Positions 1-7,036 are shown, numbered from the stretch's first letter. The stretch is 10,846 bases of DNA from Krumholzibacterium sp965370495 (GCA_965370495.1 CBDUUV010000084.1:1-10846); one strand, 5' to 3'. Made by a program: numbers and translations. Notes: generated by a model not told the origin, from the sequence alone.

Positions 1-56
1 TAAACCAATAAGGAGTTTTGGGCTACTTTTTTATGCAGTTAAACCGGACACTAGTG
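1..56. mobile_element. Possible end of an insertion sequence running off the left edge
   Basis: Read from the right on the minus strand, the first bases give TGTCACTAGTGTCCGGTTTA followed by an AT-rich run. This has the look of the terminal repeat of a DDE-transposase insertion sequence that would extend leftwards out of the window. No transposase is visible and no partner repeat was found, so this is pattern recollection only. It could equally be ordinary spacer. Confidence 0.22.
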
Positions 57-593
57 ACAACAACTTTGTAATTTGGAGAATGCTTCTTTATGGTTTCCAG
101 GCAAAGATCAAGATATGCCGGCTTGTGTATGCTTTTTTTATTCTCCCAGTATAACCATATAGTTTTATTCACAAAATCAGCCCTTATAAACGATAGCTCA
201 ACTATATATTTCTCTTCCTGTAACCTTCAGCATAGGAAATTCGATATTTTTGTCAACGACAAATTATGGTTGTTTCGAATTGGCTTCACACCCCTGGTTT
301 GTTCCGTTAGATTTTTACCAATGGCAGGTCTTAGCCTGGGATATAGCTTCTAACCTTAATCCGACAATAATTTCAGCCTCGATTCCCTGGCCGGGCACGC
401 AGGGACGGAGGTTGACGGCGAGTTCCGCAGCGGGCCGACACGCCATTATCTGTGGTTGATAAAAATACCGTTTCAGGTCGGCGCGCGAGGACTGTCTGAG
501 CCGGAACACCCCCGCCCCGGTGTCTGGCCAGTGTTTTCGTCACAATGTTTTTTGACGGATTAAAGCTTCTAATTATTATCATTGGATGTTTTG
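57..593. other. Gene-free stretch downstream of the alkyltransferase gene
   Basis: This stretch of about 540 bases holds only short open frames with no family motifs, no plausible ribosome binding sites and unlikely compositions. The left half is AT-rich, and the part at about 370-530 is GC-rich and open on the minus strand by composition alone. I see no RNA gene, no clear terminator and no repeat array in it. Confidence 0.5.
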
Positions 594-1088
594 TCAAAGC
601 CGCTTGTATCCTGACGCGTTTTCCAGGCTGAGAAGCTGGTCTTTGATATCGAGTCCGCCTCCGAAACCTGTCAGCTTGCCGCCGCTCCCTATCACCCGGT
701 GACACGGAACGATGATCGCGATCGGGTTCGCCCTGTTCGCTCCACCTACCGCGCGGCATGCCCTGGGATTTTTCATTCGTCTCGCCTGCTCCCCGTAGGA
801 TATCGTTTGTCCATAAGGTATCTTCAGCAGTTGTTTCCAGGCGGCCTTTTGGAAATCAGTTCCTTCCAGAAGAAGGGGCAGGTCGAATTTCTTCAGGTCC
901 CCTTTGAAGTACGCAACCAGCTGCCTGATCACTTCTTTGAACGGGGCCTCGGACTTCTTCCAGCCGTCACATAACTCCGGTTCTCTACCATGTCCCGCAA
1001 AATTCAGATGCGCAAGCTTCTCTCCCGCAGAAACAAGAAGCAGCCTTCCAACCGGGCTTTTAATATATGTGAAAAATCTTTTATCCAT
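594..1088 (-). CDS. ogt: Methylated-DNA--protein-cysteine S-methyltransferase (Ogt/Ada-C type)
   Basis: This is a suicide DNA-repair protein in the cytoplasm. It flips out O6-alkylguanine (or O4-alkylthymine) and moves the alkyl group onto its own cysteine. The 164-residue length matches the single-domain Ogt family. The active-site motif PCHRVI lies at residues 128-133, with C129 as the acceptor. The helix-turn-helix with its arginine finger is visible at about 109-118 (RACRAVGGAN, R112), and the asparagine hinge is N121. GKLTGFGGGL after the active site is the usual substrate-pocket loop. The N-terminal part (about 1-75) is the less conserved ribonuclease-like fold. The ATG start is preceded by AGGA six bases upstream. 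The gene is divergent from glnS across a spacer of about 300 bases and seems to be transcribed alone. No Ada regulatory domain is present, so induction by alkylation cannot be inferred. Confidence 0.93.
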   Translation of the reverse strand: MDKRFFTYIKSPVGRLLLVSAGEKLAHLNFAGHGREPELCDGWKKSEAPFKEVIRQLVAYFKGDLKKFDLPLLLEGTDFQKAAWKQLLKIPYGQTISYGEQARRMKNPRACRAVGGANRANPIAIIVPCHRVIGSGGKLTGFGGGLDIKDQLLSLENASGYKRL

Positions 1089-1112
1089 ATTTTATCCTGC
1101 CTTTGCTGTTCA

Positions 1113-1140
1113 ATTTTATCCTGTATTTGAAAATCGTCGA
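1113..1140 (-). promoter_or_regulatory. Candidate promoter for the alkyltransferase gene
   Basis: On the minus strand a TCGACG -35-like box (plus 1135-1140) and a TAAAAT -10-like box (plus 1113-1118) are separated by 16 bases, about 25 bases before the ogt start codon. The -10 matches 5 of 6 consensus bases and the -35 matches 4 of 6. The motif ATTTTATCCTG occurs here and again just before the start codon. Confidence 0.3.
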
Positions 1141-1271
1141 TTCTACATGCCAGACGCACCTGACATCAGGCAGTCTACCACAAAAGACAGGGATAATAAA
1201 TACTCATTTGAAATGCTTCCAGGCAATCTGCCTCGTAAAACCGTTTCCTCAGGATAATGAACATAAGAACC

Positions 1272-1300
1272 TTGAATTTGGATGTATCGGTTTTTACAGT
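1272..1300 (+). promoter_or_regulatory. Candidate promoter for glnS
   Basis: A TTGAAT box (1272-1277) and a TACAGT box (1295-1300) with 17-base spacing lie about 95 bases upstream of the glnS start. Each matches 4 of 6 consensus bases. A better -10 alone, TATGAT at 1304-1309, lacks a matching -35. The long leader that would result shows no recognised riboswitch or T-box. Confidence 0.3.
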
Positions 1301-1393
1301 ACTTATGATATTATTCATGACACGCTCTCACCGTAGACGTTATTTTGAAAAGTCCGGGCTGATAGATCTGTCATTAAAAAGGAGCTATGCAAA

Positions 1394-3220
1394 TTGGACG
1401 AGAAAAGACCTGAAGGTAATGGATCAAAGGATAACGCATCAAAAGACAGAGTATCCGGGGATAACAGATCGAAAGATATTGGATCCAAGGATAACAGATC
1501 CAAAACTATTGCAACGAATGATGAGGCCAAAGCAGATTCCCCTGCTCCCTCTGTTGATTTTATAAGAACGATCATCGAAAAAGACAGAGCTAACAACAAG
1601 AATGAGGGCAGGGTCCATACGAGGTTCCCGCCGGAACCTAACGGATACCTTCATATAGGTCACGCGAAATCGATATGCCTCAATTTCAGCATAGCCGCCC
1701 AGTACAATGGCCTATGCAACCTGAGGTTCGATGATACGAACCCAAGCAGGGAAGATGTCGAATACATCGATTCCATAATGGAGGATGTGCGCTGGCTGGG
1801 TTTCGACTGGGATGACAGGCTATTCTATGCGTCCGATTACTTCGGGCAGCTCTATGAATACGCTCTGCAGCTTATCAAGTCGGGCAAAGCCTTTGTCTGC
1901 GATCTCACAGCTGAGGAGGTCAGAAAATACCGCGGAACATTGACCTCGCCGGGCAGGAACAGTCCGTACAGAGACAGGCCTGTTGATGAAAACCTCGAAC
2001 TTTTTGAGAAGATGAAAGCCGGTGGATTCGAGGACGGATCCCGTACATTGAGGGCAAAGATCGATATGTCCTCCGGAAACATCAATATGCGCGACCCCGT
2101 TATTTACCGTATTCAGAGAAGCTCGCATCACAGAACCGGTGACAACTGGTGTATCTACCCGATGTATGATTTTGCCCATTGCTGCTCAGATTCACTCGAA
2201 GGTATCACACACTCTATATGCACACTCGAGTTCGAAGACCATCGCCCATTATACGACTGGTACCTCGAGCAGCTCGGCATATTCCATTCCCAGCAGATCG
2301 AGTTCGCGAGGCTCAACCTTACATATACGATTATGAGCAAACGCAAGCTCCTTCAACTCGTGGAGGAAAACTACGTGAGCGGGTGGGACGATCCGCTTAT
2401 GCCGACAATATCGGGTTTGCGCAGGCGAGGTTATACGCCAGAATCGATCAGGGTCTTCTGCGATCGAATCGGTATGGCAAAAAGAGACAGCATGGTATCG
2501 ATAGATCTTCTCAATTATTGCCTGCGCGAGGACATGAACAAGAAGGCTCCCCGTGTCATGGCTGTGCTTCGCCCGCTGAAGGTAATAATCGATAACTTTC
2601 CCGAGGGGCAGATCGACGAAATGGACGCTGAGAACAACCCCGAGGACGAGAACATGGGCACGAGAAAACTCCCTTTCACAAGGGAGATATTCATAGAAAA
2701 AACGGATTTCATGGAAGATCCGCCGAGGAAATTCTTCCGCCTCGCCCCCGGACGCGAAGTACGCCTCAAACACGGTTACTTCATCAAATGTGAATCCGTT
2801 ATAAAAGACGAAAAAACCGGTGAGGTAATCGAGCTTCATTGCACGTACGATCCGGATACAGTTGGTGGCGCGGCCCCGGACGGCCGTAAAGTCAAGGGGA
2901 CCCTCCACTGGGTATCAGCGGAAAAGGGTGTTGAAGCAAAGATCCACCTCTACGAGCATCTGTTTGTCGAGGAAGATCCCTCAACAGCCGCTGAAGGCAA
3001 AAGCTTCTTCGACCACATTAACCCGAACGCGCTTGAAGAACTGACCGGGTGCATCGTCGAACCCGGCCTTGCCGATTCAAACCCCGGAGATCGTTTTCAG
3101 TTTCTGAGACTCGGTTATTTCTGCGTCGATAAGGATTCCAGGCCGGGAGCTCTTGTTTTCAATCGAACTGTCGGCCTGCGCGACAGCTGGGCCAAAATAC
3201 AGAAGAAAAAACAGCCCTGA
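1394..3220 (+). CDS. glnS: Glutaminyl-tRNA synthetase with a repetitive N-terminal extension
   Basis: This class I aminoacyl-tRNA synthetase charges tRNA-Gln with glutamine, using ATP, in the cytoplasm. The catalytic domain starts near residue 55. The HIGH signature is at 87-90 within PPEPNGYLHIGHAKS, and the KMSKS-like loop is MSKRK at 314-318. The C-terminal beta-barrel anticodon-binding domains follow (about 370-600), ending in the conserved FNRTVGLRDSWAK. Similarity to the E. coli enzyme is obvious along the whole body. At 608 residues it is roughly 50 longer than E. coli GlnRS, mostly from a hydrophilic N-terminal tail. Residues 10-39 of that tail are six 5-residue repeats of the type GSKDN. 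The TTG start is chosen because AAAAAGGAG ends nine bases before it. An ATG at 1387 is out of frame and only two bases from that site. The enzyme implies direct Gln-tRNA charging, though a GatCAB route elsewhere cannot be excluded. Confidence 0.95.
   Translation: MDEKRPEGNGSKDNASKDRVSGDNRSKDIGSKDNRSKTIATNDEAKADSPAPSVDFIRTIIEKDRANNKNEGRVHTRFPPEPNGYLHIGHAKSICLNFSIAAQYNGLCNLRFDDTNPSREDVEYIDSIMEDVRWLGFDWDDRLFYASDYFGQLYEYALQLIKSGKAFVCDLTAEEVRKYRGTLTSPGRNSPYRDRPVDENLELFEKMKAGGFEDGSRTLRAKIDMSSGNINMRDPVIYRIQRSSHHRTGDNWCIYPMYDFAHCCSDSLEGITHSICTLEFEDHRPLYDWYLEQLGIFHSQQIEFARLNLTYTIMSKRKLLQLVEENYVSGWDDPLMPTISGLRRRGYTPESIRVFCDRIGMAKRDSMVSIDLLNYCLREDMNKKAPRVMAVLRPLKVIIDNFPEGQIDEMDAENNPEDENMGTRKLPFTREIFIEKTDFMEDPPRKFFRLAPGREVRLKHGYFIKCESVIKDEKTGEVIELHCTYDPDTVGGAAPDGRKVKGTLHWVSAEKGVEAKIHLYEHLFVEEDPSTAAEGKSFFDHINPNALEELTGCIVEPGLADSNPGDRFQFLRLGYFCVDKDSRPGALVFNRTVGLRDSWAKIQKKKQP
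1421..1510 (+). repeat. Six 15-bp tandem repeats inside the 5' end of glnS
   Basis: Six consecutive 15-base units are visible, for example GGATCAAAGGATAAC at 1421 and GGATCCAAGGATAAC at 1481, diverged in third positions. They encode GSKDN, ASKDR, VSGDN, RSKDI, GSKDN and RSKTI. The unit length is a multiple of three, so loss or gain of units keeps the frame. The array lies in a region predicted to be a disordered, charged tail before the catalytic domain. Confidence 0.85.
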
Positions 3221-3276
3221 AATATGTAGAAGTTATAGGCCAGCCCTGCAGCATGGTGACCAGTTCGGAAAACCGG

Positions 3277-3292
3277 CCCCCCCCCTTTTTTT
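3277..3292 (+). repeat. C9-T7 homopolymer tract after glnS
   Basis: Nine C are followed directly by seven T in the spacer between glnS and the ParA gene. Only a very weak hairpin (CGG-AAAA-CCG) precedes the T run, so it is at best a poor terminator. Homopolymer length could also be a sequencing or assembly artefact. Confidence 0.6.
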
Positions 3293-3340
3293 CAAAAACC
3301 CGGCAAAAGTAAAATATGCCTTGAAAAATGTGGTAATTTG

Positions 3341-3370
3341 CGCAAGGATACGCAATCTATGATGTCGCAA
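3341..3370 (+). repeat. Three CGCAA direct repeats upstream of the ParA gene
   Basis: CGCAA occurs at 3341-3345, 3351-3355 and 3366-3370, spaced 10 and 15 bases apart. The first sits in the palindrome TTGCGCAA (3338-3345). The position, 50-80 bases before the ParA start, would suit an operator for autoregulation or a centromere-like site. The pattern does not match the chromosomal parS consensus, and the repeats are short enough to be chance. Confidence 0.3.
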
Positions 3371-3420
3371 TAACGATAATTCTCTGGCTTTCGGGCCGGC
3401 ATAACCATTAAGGAGGAGTC

Positions 3421-4299
3421 ATGCAACGGTCAGAAACAGCAGCATTTCTTAATCAAAAAGGCGGCGTTGGCAAAACCACTTCGGTTGTAAACATCGGCGC
3501 GGGACTGGCCATCCTGGGAAAACGGGTTCTTATTATCGACCTCGATCCTCAAGGCCACCTGACGAGTTTCCTGGGCATCGAATCAAACGAAATTAACAAG
3601 ACCATAAGCGACGTTCTTCGCGGGGAAATCCATCCGAGGGAGGCAATTGTCAGGAACAACCTGAGTGCGCGTCTATGCATAAATGGCCAGGAGTCCCACC
3701 TGACGCTGTCTGTGATTCCATCCACTCTCGATTTAGCTGATACGGAAAGGGTTATATCGAATACCACCGGCCGGGATTTCCTGCTGAAAAAAGCCATCGA
3801 CAGTATCAGCAACGATTATGACTATATCCTGCTTGATTGTTCTCCAAGTCTCGGACTGATCTCGACCAACGCTCTTGTTGCGGCCCAAAAAGTATTTATC
3901 CCGGTCCAAACAGAGTATCTTGCTCTCAGGAGCCTGGAAAATCTTCTGAAAAAAATAGAATTTGTGATGGACGAACTGAACCTGGACCTGGTTATAGGCG
4001 GCCTGATCGCCACGCGTTTTGACGGCAGGAAAGTGTTGAGCAGAACCGTAGTTCAAACCTTGAAGGAACGTTTTGGCGTTTTGCTGCTGGAAACGATCAT
4101 TCGGGAAAATATAGCCCTGGCCGAGTCACCGGGTTTCGGGAAAGACATCTTCAGTTACCGCCCGAGAAGTTACGGTGCGAAAGATTATTTGAATCTTTCT
4201 CTCGAGATTATGGGCATGACTGCCGCATCTGACAAACTTTTCTCCGTGGAGCGTGGTGTGATCACGAGCAACACCGATAACATCACCGTGGTGAGATAG
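3421..4299 (+). CDS. ParA/Soj-family partition ATPase, solitary
   Basis: This is a deviant-Walker ATPase of the ParA/MinD superfamily, which moves plasmids, chromosomes or protein cargo by ATP-dependent dimerisation on DNA or membrane. Visible motifs are deviant Walker A KGGVGKTT at 13-20 (signature lysine K13, catalytic K18), switch I DLDPQG at 40-45 and Walker B ILLDCSPS at 136-143. The 292 residues are near the Soj length of about 250-270. There is no N-terminal helix-turn-helix of the plasmid ParA Ia type, and no C-terminal MinD membrane helix is evident. The ATG is four bases after AGGAGG. No ParB, parS-like 16-mer, gid genes or cargo gene flanks it. It may therefore be an orphan ParA that positions a protein complex, or the relic of a partition module; the specific cargo is unknown. 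Confidence 0.88.
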   Translation: MQRSETAAFLNQKGGVGKTTSVVNIGAGLAILGKRVLIIDLDPQGHLTSFLGIESNEINKTISDVLRGEIHPREAIVRNNLSARLCINGQESHLTLSVIPSTLDLADTERVISNTTGRDFLLKKAIDSISNDYDYILLDCSPSLGLISTNALVAAQKVFIPVQTEYLALRSLENLLKKIEFVMDELNLDLVIGGLIATRFDGRKVLSRTVVQTLKERFGVLLLETIIRENIALAESPGFGKDIFSYRPRSYGAKDYLNLSLEIMGMTAASDKLFSVERGVITSNTDNITVVR

Positions 4300-4367
4300 A
4301 AGCAGCACACCAGGAGCATGAAGCCGGGCAGAAGGCTTCGCCGGGGAATGGATGCCGGGATTAAGTA

Positions 4368-4405
4368 AACACCGCAGGCCGGGAGTAATCCCGGCCTGCG
4401 GTGTT
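4368..4405. terminator. Perfect 17-bp hairpin with GTAA loop between convergent genes
   Basis: The left arm begins at 4368 (AACACCGCAGGCCGGGA), the loop is GTAA at 4385-4388, and the right arm (4389-4405) is the exact reverse complement. GTAA read as RNA is a GNRA tetraloop, which stabilises the stem on the plus strand. It sits 68 bases after the ParA stop and 35 bases after the stop of the convergent minus-strand gene, so it probably terminates both. No clear T run follows on either side, which makes it atypical as an intrinsic terminator. Confidence 0.65.
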
Positions 4406-4440
4406 CTATACGGTGTCTCAATTAGACAACCCCGTTGGCG

Positions 4441-4866
4441 CTAACGCATAGCGATACGGCGCCTGCCAGGCCGACGGTCCCCATAAAGGAACCGATTCCA
4501 GCTCCGCTGATTCATCGCGGCACGGATTACCGGCCTGCGCACACGCAGCCAGCGCCCTATTTCAAACCACTGATATCCAAGGCGCTTGAGCCGAATCACG
4601 TCGCGCAACGGCACACCGGTATACCAGGCAAGGCGACGTGCAATCTCACGATCCCGTCTGCCAACCTTGTAATGCCGGTGCCTTCGAATCTGGAGATGTC
4701 CCGTTCTGTAGCTCCGGTATTGGCCTGACGGCTTATTACCTATAGATATATGCATGTCGGGTGTAAACAAGGTCGCGTTGAAGCGAATCCCCGCTTCCGC
4801 GATACCGGGCACGACCAGAAGGATCAAGGCTACCACGCTCAATAAACTCATTTGCATCCTTCTCAT
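4441..4866 (-). CDS. Small secreted arginine-rich protein, function unknown
   Basis: The 141-residue product has a clear signal peptide: a basic start (MRRM), a hydrophobic core at about 7-20 and a likely cleavage after AEA at 25. The mature part has about 27 arginines in 116 residues, so it is strongly basic. Its middle (about 70-120) reads as short amphipathic helices with the sequence RREIARRLAWYTGVPLRDVI-like in character, and it ends in a GRRR-rich tail. There are no cysteines, no catalytic motif and no family I recognise. The start is supported by AGGAGG six bases before the ATG; a second ATG at residue 6 is possible. It is transcribed alone and converges on the ParA gene. It may bind nucleic acid, lipopolysaccharide or another anion in the periplasm, but this is inference from charge only. 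Confidence 0.72.
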   Translation of the reverse strand: MRRMQMSLLSVVALILLVVPGIAEAGIRFNATLFTPDMHISIGNKPSGQYRSYRTGHLQIRRHRHYKVGRRDREIARRLAWYTGVPLRDVIRLKRLGYQWFEIGRWLRVRRPVIRAAMNQRSWNRFLYGDRRPGRRRIAMR

Positions 4867-5189
4867 AAGACACCTCCTGTTTTAGCCACCCTTAACAGCG
4901 GCTCCACCTTACTGATAAAGCATACGGCGTACCTTTCAGGACAAACCCAGTGTATGTCTTTATATATTCACGAGTTAGCAACACACAACAGAATTCATTC
5001 AAACAACAGATTGGCCGCTCCAGGGGGAATTCTGTCCTGATTAGTGGACATTGATCCAGAAACCCGGGGAATAGTCGGTGTAATCATACTCTAGAACACC
5101 AGATTGTACTTGTAGACCGCAGCTGTTGAAGCTAAGGTCGTGTAAGATGATATCTCGTTTGAAACAGTTGCAGATTGAGGAGTACTCGG
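4867..5189. other. Spacer with a TGTCC/GGACA inverted repeat and a possible gene remnant
   Basis: This spacer of about 320 bases separates two divergently oriented genes and must hold their promoters. TGTCC at 5033-5037 and GGACA at 5046-5050 form an inverted repeat. A minus-strand frame is open from 5214 down to a TAA at 5041-5043 and ends in protein-like sequence (EYDYTDYSPGFWINVH). It has no good start and runs into the methyltransferase gene. It may be the tail of a decayed gene or mobile element, or simply chance. Confidence 0.3.
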
Positions 5190-5897
5190 ATGCTGAAATT
5201 CGCAAAACAAACAGTCAAAAACCTGCTCAATCTCTACCCGAAATGGATATGCAGACGAGAATTCGAGTCCCAGGCCTTTACACGATTTAACGAAAGACCA
5301 ATTGAATTCAGCTTTGTCTTCAGAAAACTGGGGGAACTCTATCCACTTACGATTCTTGATGTGGGTACGGGCAAAACAGCACTGCCGCACTTGATGCGTA
5401 ATTGCGGATACCTGGTAACAGCAACGGACAATGTTCACGATTACTGGCCTTCTGGAATGCTAAACAGACATTATCATGTCATCGATGATGACATTACCAG
5501 GACACGCCTGTCGGACACATTTGACCTTATCACATGCATAAGCGCCCTTGAACACATTCAAAAACCCGATGATGCTTTCCGAGACATGTTCTCTCTGTTG
5601 AAACCAAATGGCCACCTGATATTGACGTTCCCGTACAACGAAAACAGCTATGTGAGAAACGTGTATGAATTGCCGGGGTCAAGCTACGGCAAAGGAGCAT
5701 CATATATCACGCAATCATACTCACGAAGCGAGCTGCAGCGATGGCTCAGGGAAAACCATGGCACTATTATTGACCAGGAGTACTGGCAATTCTGGGAAGG
5801 CGATCATTGGACTGTGGGCAAGCAACTCATACCTCCAGTGAGCGTTACCGCTGATGACAAGCATCAGCTTACTTGCATTTTAATACACAAGGGCTGA
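5190..5897 (+). CDS. SAM-dependent methyltransferase, class I Rossmann fold
   Basis: The 235-residue product is a class I methyltransferase of the Methyltransf_11/23 type. Motif I is ILDVGTGKTALP at 55-66, and the acidic residue that binds the SAM ribose is D80 (ATDN). The strand-4 region is FDLITCISALEHI at 111-123, and the post-motif LLKPNGHLILTFPY lies at 136-149. The tryptophan- and tyrosine-rich C-terminal part should hold the acceptor-binding site. The substrate cannot be told; family members act on small molecules, lipids, sugars or quinones. I start it at ATG 5190, because GAGGAG lies seven bases before it. The in-frame TTG at 5175 overlaps that binding site. It stands alone between two long spacers and its codons look more AT-rich than those of glnS, so recent acquisition is possible. 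No glycosyltransferases or other pathway genes lie beside it. Confidence 0.82.
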   Translation: MLKFAKQTVKNLLNLYPKWICRREFESQAFTRFNERPIEFSFVFRKLGELYPLTILDVGTGKTALPHLMRNCGYLVTATDNVHDYWPSGMLNRHYHVIDDDITRTRLSDTFDLITCISALEHIQKPDDAFRDMFSLLKPNGHLILTFPYNENSYVRNVYELPGSSYGKGASYITQSYSRSELQRWLRENHGTIIDQEYWQFWEGDHWTVGKQLIPPVSVTADDKHQLTCILIHKG

Positions 5898-6619
5898 CAA
5901 AACGCTGTGCCGGGAAGTGTCAGAAAATCCCCCTTAGGAAACTGTTTCCATTGCGGATACTTCGGATGAAATAGATAGGAGCAGCAGCAATAGCATAATC
6001 CAAAAACACAAGCATGACATACACCGAGGTTATTGTTGGTGCAACATACAGCATCGGCCGGTGCCTTACACTTTTTCGTTGCCCGTCGTTTGTATGGAGA
6101 TCATCATCGACGGATTATACCCACCAAGCTACAATCCCTCCTACGGAGTCCGGGGCCTTCCCGTATGAGGCGAACCTCACACCCCGAACATCCCTGGATG
6201 ATGCCCATGAAAACGCCGTGACCGGCTGTGCCAACTACCACACCAACGTAATCCTCGGCATATTCATCATTATAGATTACAAGAATTAGACCAGGCTTGC
6301 GTATAAACCGCAATTTGATTAAAATAACTTTTCCGGGGCTTGTGGCACGTTTATCTTATTGTTATTATGCGCCTTACAATATATGTCGTTTATTCAGACA
6401 GTTAATATAATGTCGAAGTATGGAAAAGATACACCTGCTCCGAATATCAATAAAACAACACGCCGGATACATATAGAAGAAACAACACGATATAACCGGT
6501 TAAATATATTGCCGATAAGTGTCTGACACATAAAAACACATAATGATACATCGCTATACGCTTTACCGCTAAAAGCAATTGGAAAGTAGATACAGGGAAA
6601 CTCCACCCTACCCTTCTGC
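5898..6619. other. Long spacer with short palindromes, no convincing gene
   Basis: This is the largest gene-free stretch in the window, over 700 bases. Three short palindromes are visible: GGAAACTGTTTCC at 5937-5949, TAACCGGTTA at 6493-6502 and GTGTCTGACAC at 6519-6529. The part from 6290 on is AT-rich. A minus-strand frame at 6394-6720 and several short frames at 6014-6313 lack motifs, ribosome binding sites or sensible composition. The region may carry regulatory sites for the downstream locus or be decayed sequence. Confidence 0.45.
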
Positions 6620-6647
6620 TTGACAATATTGAAATTTCGTGTACAAT
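6620..6647 (+). promoter_or_regulatory. Strong sigma-70-type promoter of the secreted-peptide gene
   Basis: A perfect -35 TTGACA (6620-6625) and a near-perfect -10 TACAAT (6642-6647) are separated by 16 bases. Transcription would begin near 6654. This excludes any upstream start for the following gene and leaves either ATG 6668 or GTG 6680. The transcript could continue into the regulator gene. Confidence 0.72.
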
Positions 6648-6679
6648 TCAGAAATCGAGAAATCAGAATGGAGGGTCTC

Positions 6680-7036
6680 GTGCGAATCTCATCTAATACA
6701 TTCACGCGCTTGTGCATCATTACGGCATTGTTCCTGTTTTTCCTTCAATTGCCGACAGTAACTGTTGCCCGTAATTACGATTTGGTGAAAAACGAGGTGC
6801 AGCCCTTTTGCTATGGGTGGTGCTTCGGCGAGCCCGGACACGACCCGTTTTCCCGTGGAGGCGAACCCGGCGGAAACGAAGAACAGAATCGGAACCATGG
6901 ATTCGAAACGATCCTGATTCCCGGACCAGATAATGGCAACTGCCAGAATTCAGCCACCGGGACCAGTAACAAGATCATCGAAATCCTCGATTTTTATGGA
7001 AAAGAATTTATACGGCTTATCGAGTCGTTGATCTGA
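6680..7036 (+). CDS. Small secreted protein, possible signal-peptide precursor; unknown family
   Basis: The product has 118 residues with a classical signal peptide: MRISSNTFTRL, a hydrophobic core at about 12-24 and a likely cleavage after TVTVA at 30. The mature part is about 88 residues and has three cysteines, two in CYGWC (44-48) and one at 88. A glycine/proline/asparagine-rich, probably flexible middle follows, and it ends in an amphipathic helix at about 98-118 with FIRLIESLI as its last residues. I prefer the GTG start at 6680, because GGAGGG lies four bases before it. ATG 6668, four codons upstream in frame, is possible. It follows a strong promoter directly and lies 63 bases before the TPR regulator on the same strand, so the two are probably co-transcribed. 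I recognise no family. A role as secreted ligand or precursor for the regulator is a hypothesis from position and the shared end motif. Confidence 0.68.
   Translation: MRISSNTFTRLCIITALFLFFLQLPTVTVARNYDLVKNEVQPFCYGWCFGEPGHDPFSRGGEPGGNEEQNRNHGFETILIPGPDNGNCQNSATGTSNKIIEILDFYGKEFIRLIESLI

Noticed and set aside
373..759. 128-codon minus-strand frame
   Set aside because: It overlaps the alkyltransferase gene in another frame, is full of arginine and proline from GC-rich sequence, and has no motif or ribosome binding site.
1257..1565. Plus-strand frame upstream of and across the start of glnS
   Set aside because: Its repetitive content comes from the 15-bp repeats read in another frame; glnS has the true family match and the ribosome binding site.
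5175..5189. TTG start five codons upstream for the methyltransferase
   Set aside because: The TTG lies within the ribosome binding site that serves ATG 5190 at normal spacing.
6014..6313. Short open frames on both strands, including a plus-strand stretch reading IIIDGLYPPSYNPSYGVRG
   Set aside because: The frames are broken by stops or lack motifs and ribosome binding sites. The plug-like look of the one stretch is too short to claim a decayed receptor gene.
6343..6358. TGGCACG resembling a sigma-54 -24 box
   Set aside because: The -12 position reads TCTTA and lacks the essential GC, and a strong sigma-70-type promoter lies closer to the gene.
6394..6720. 108-codon minus-strand frame
   Set aside because: It runs opposite to the promoter and start of the small secreted protein, has no ribosome binding site I can see and no recognisable domain.
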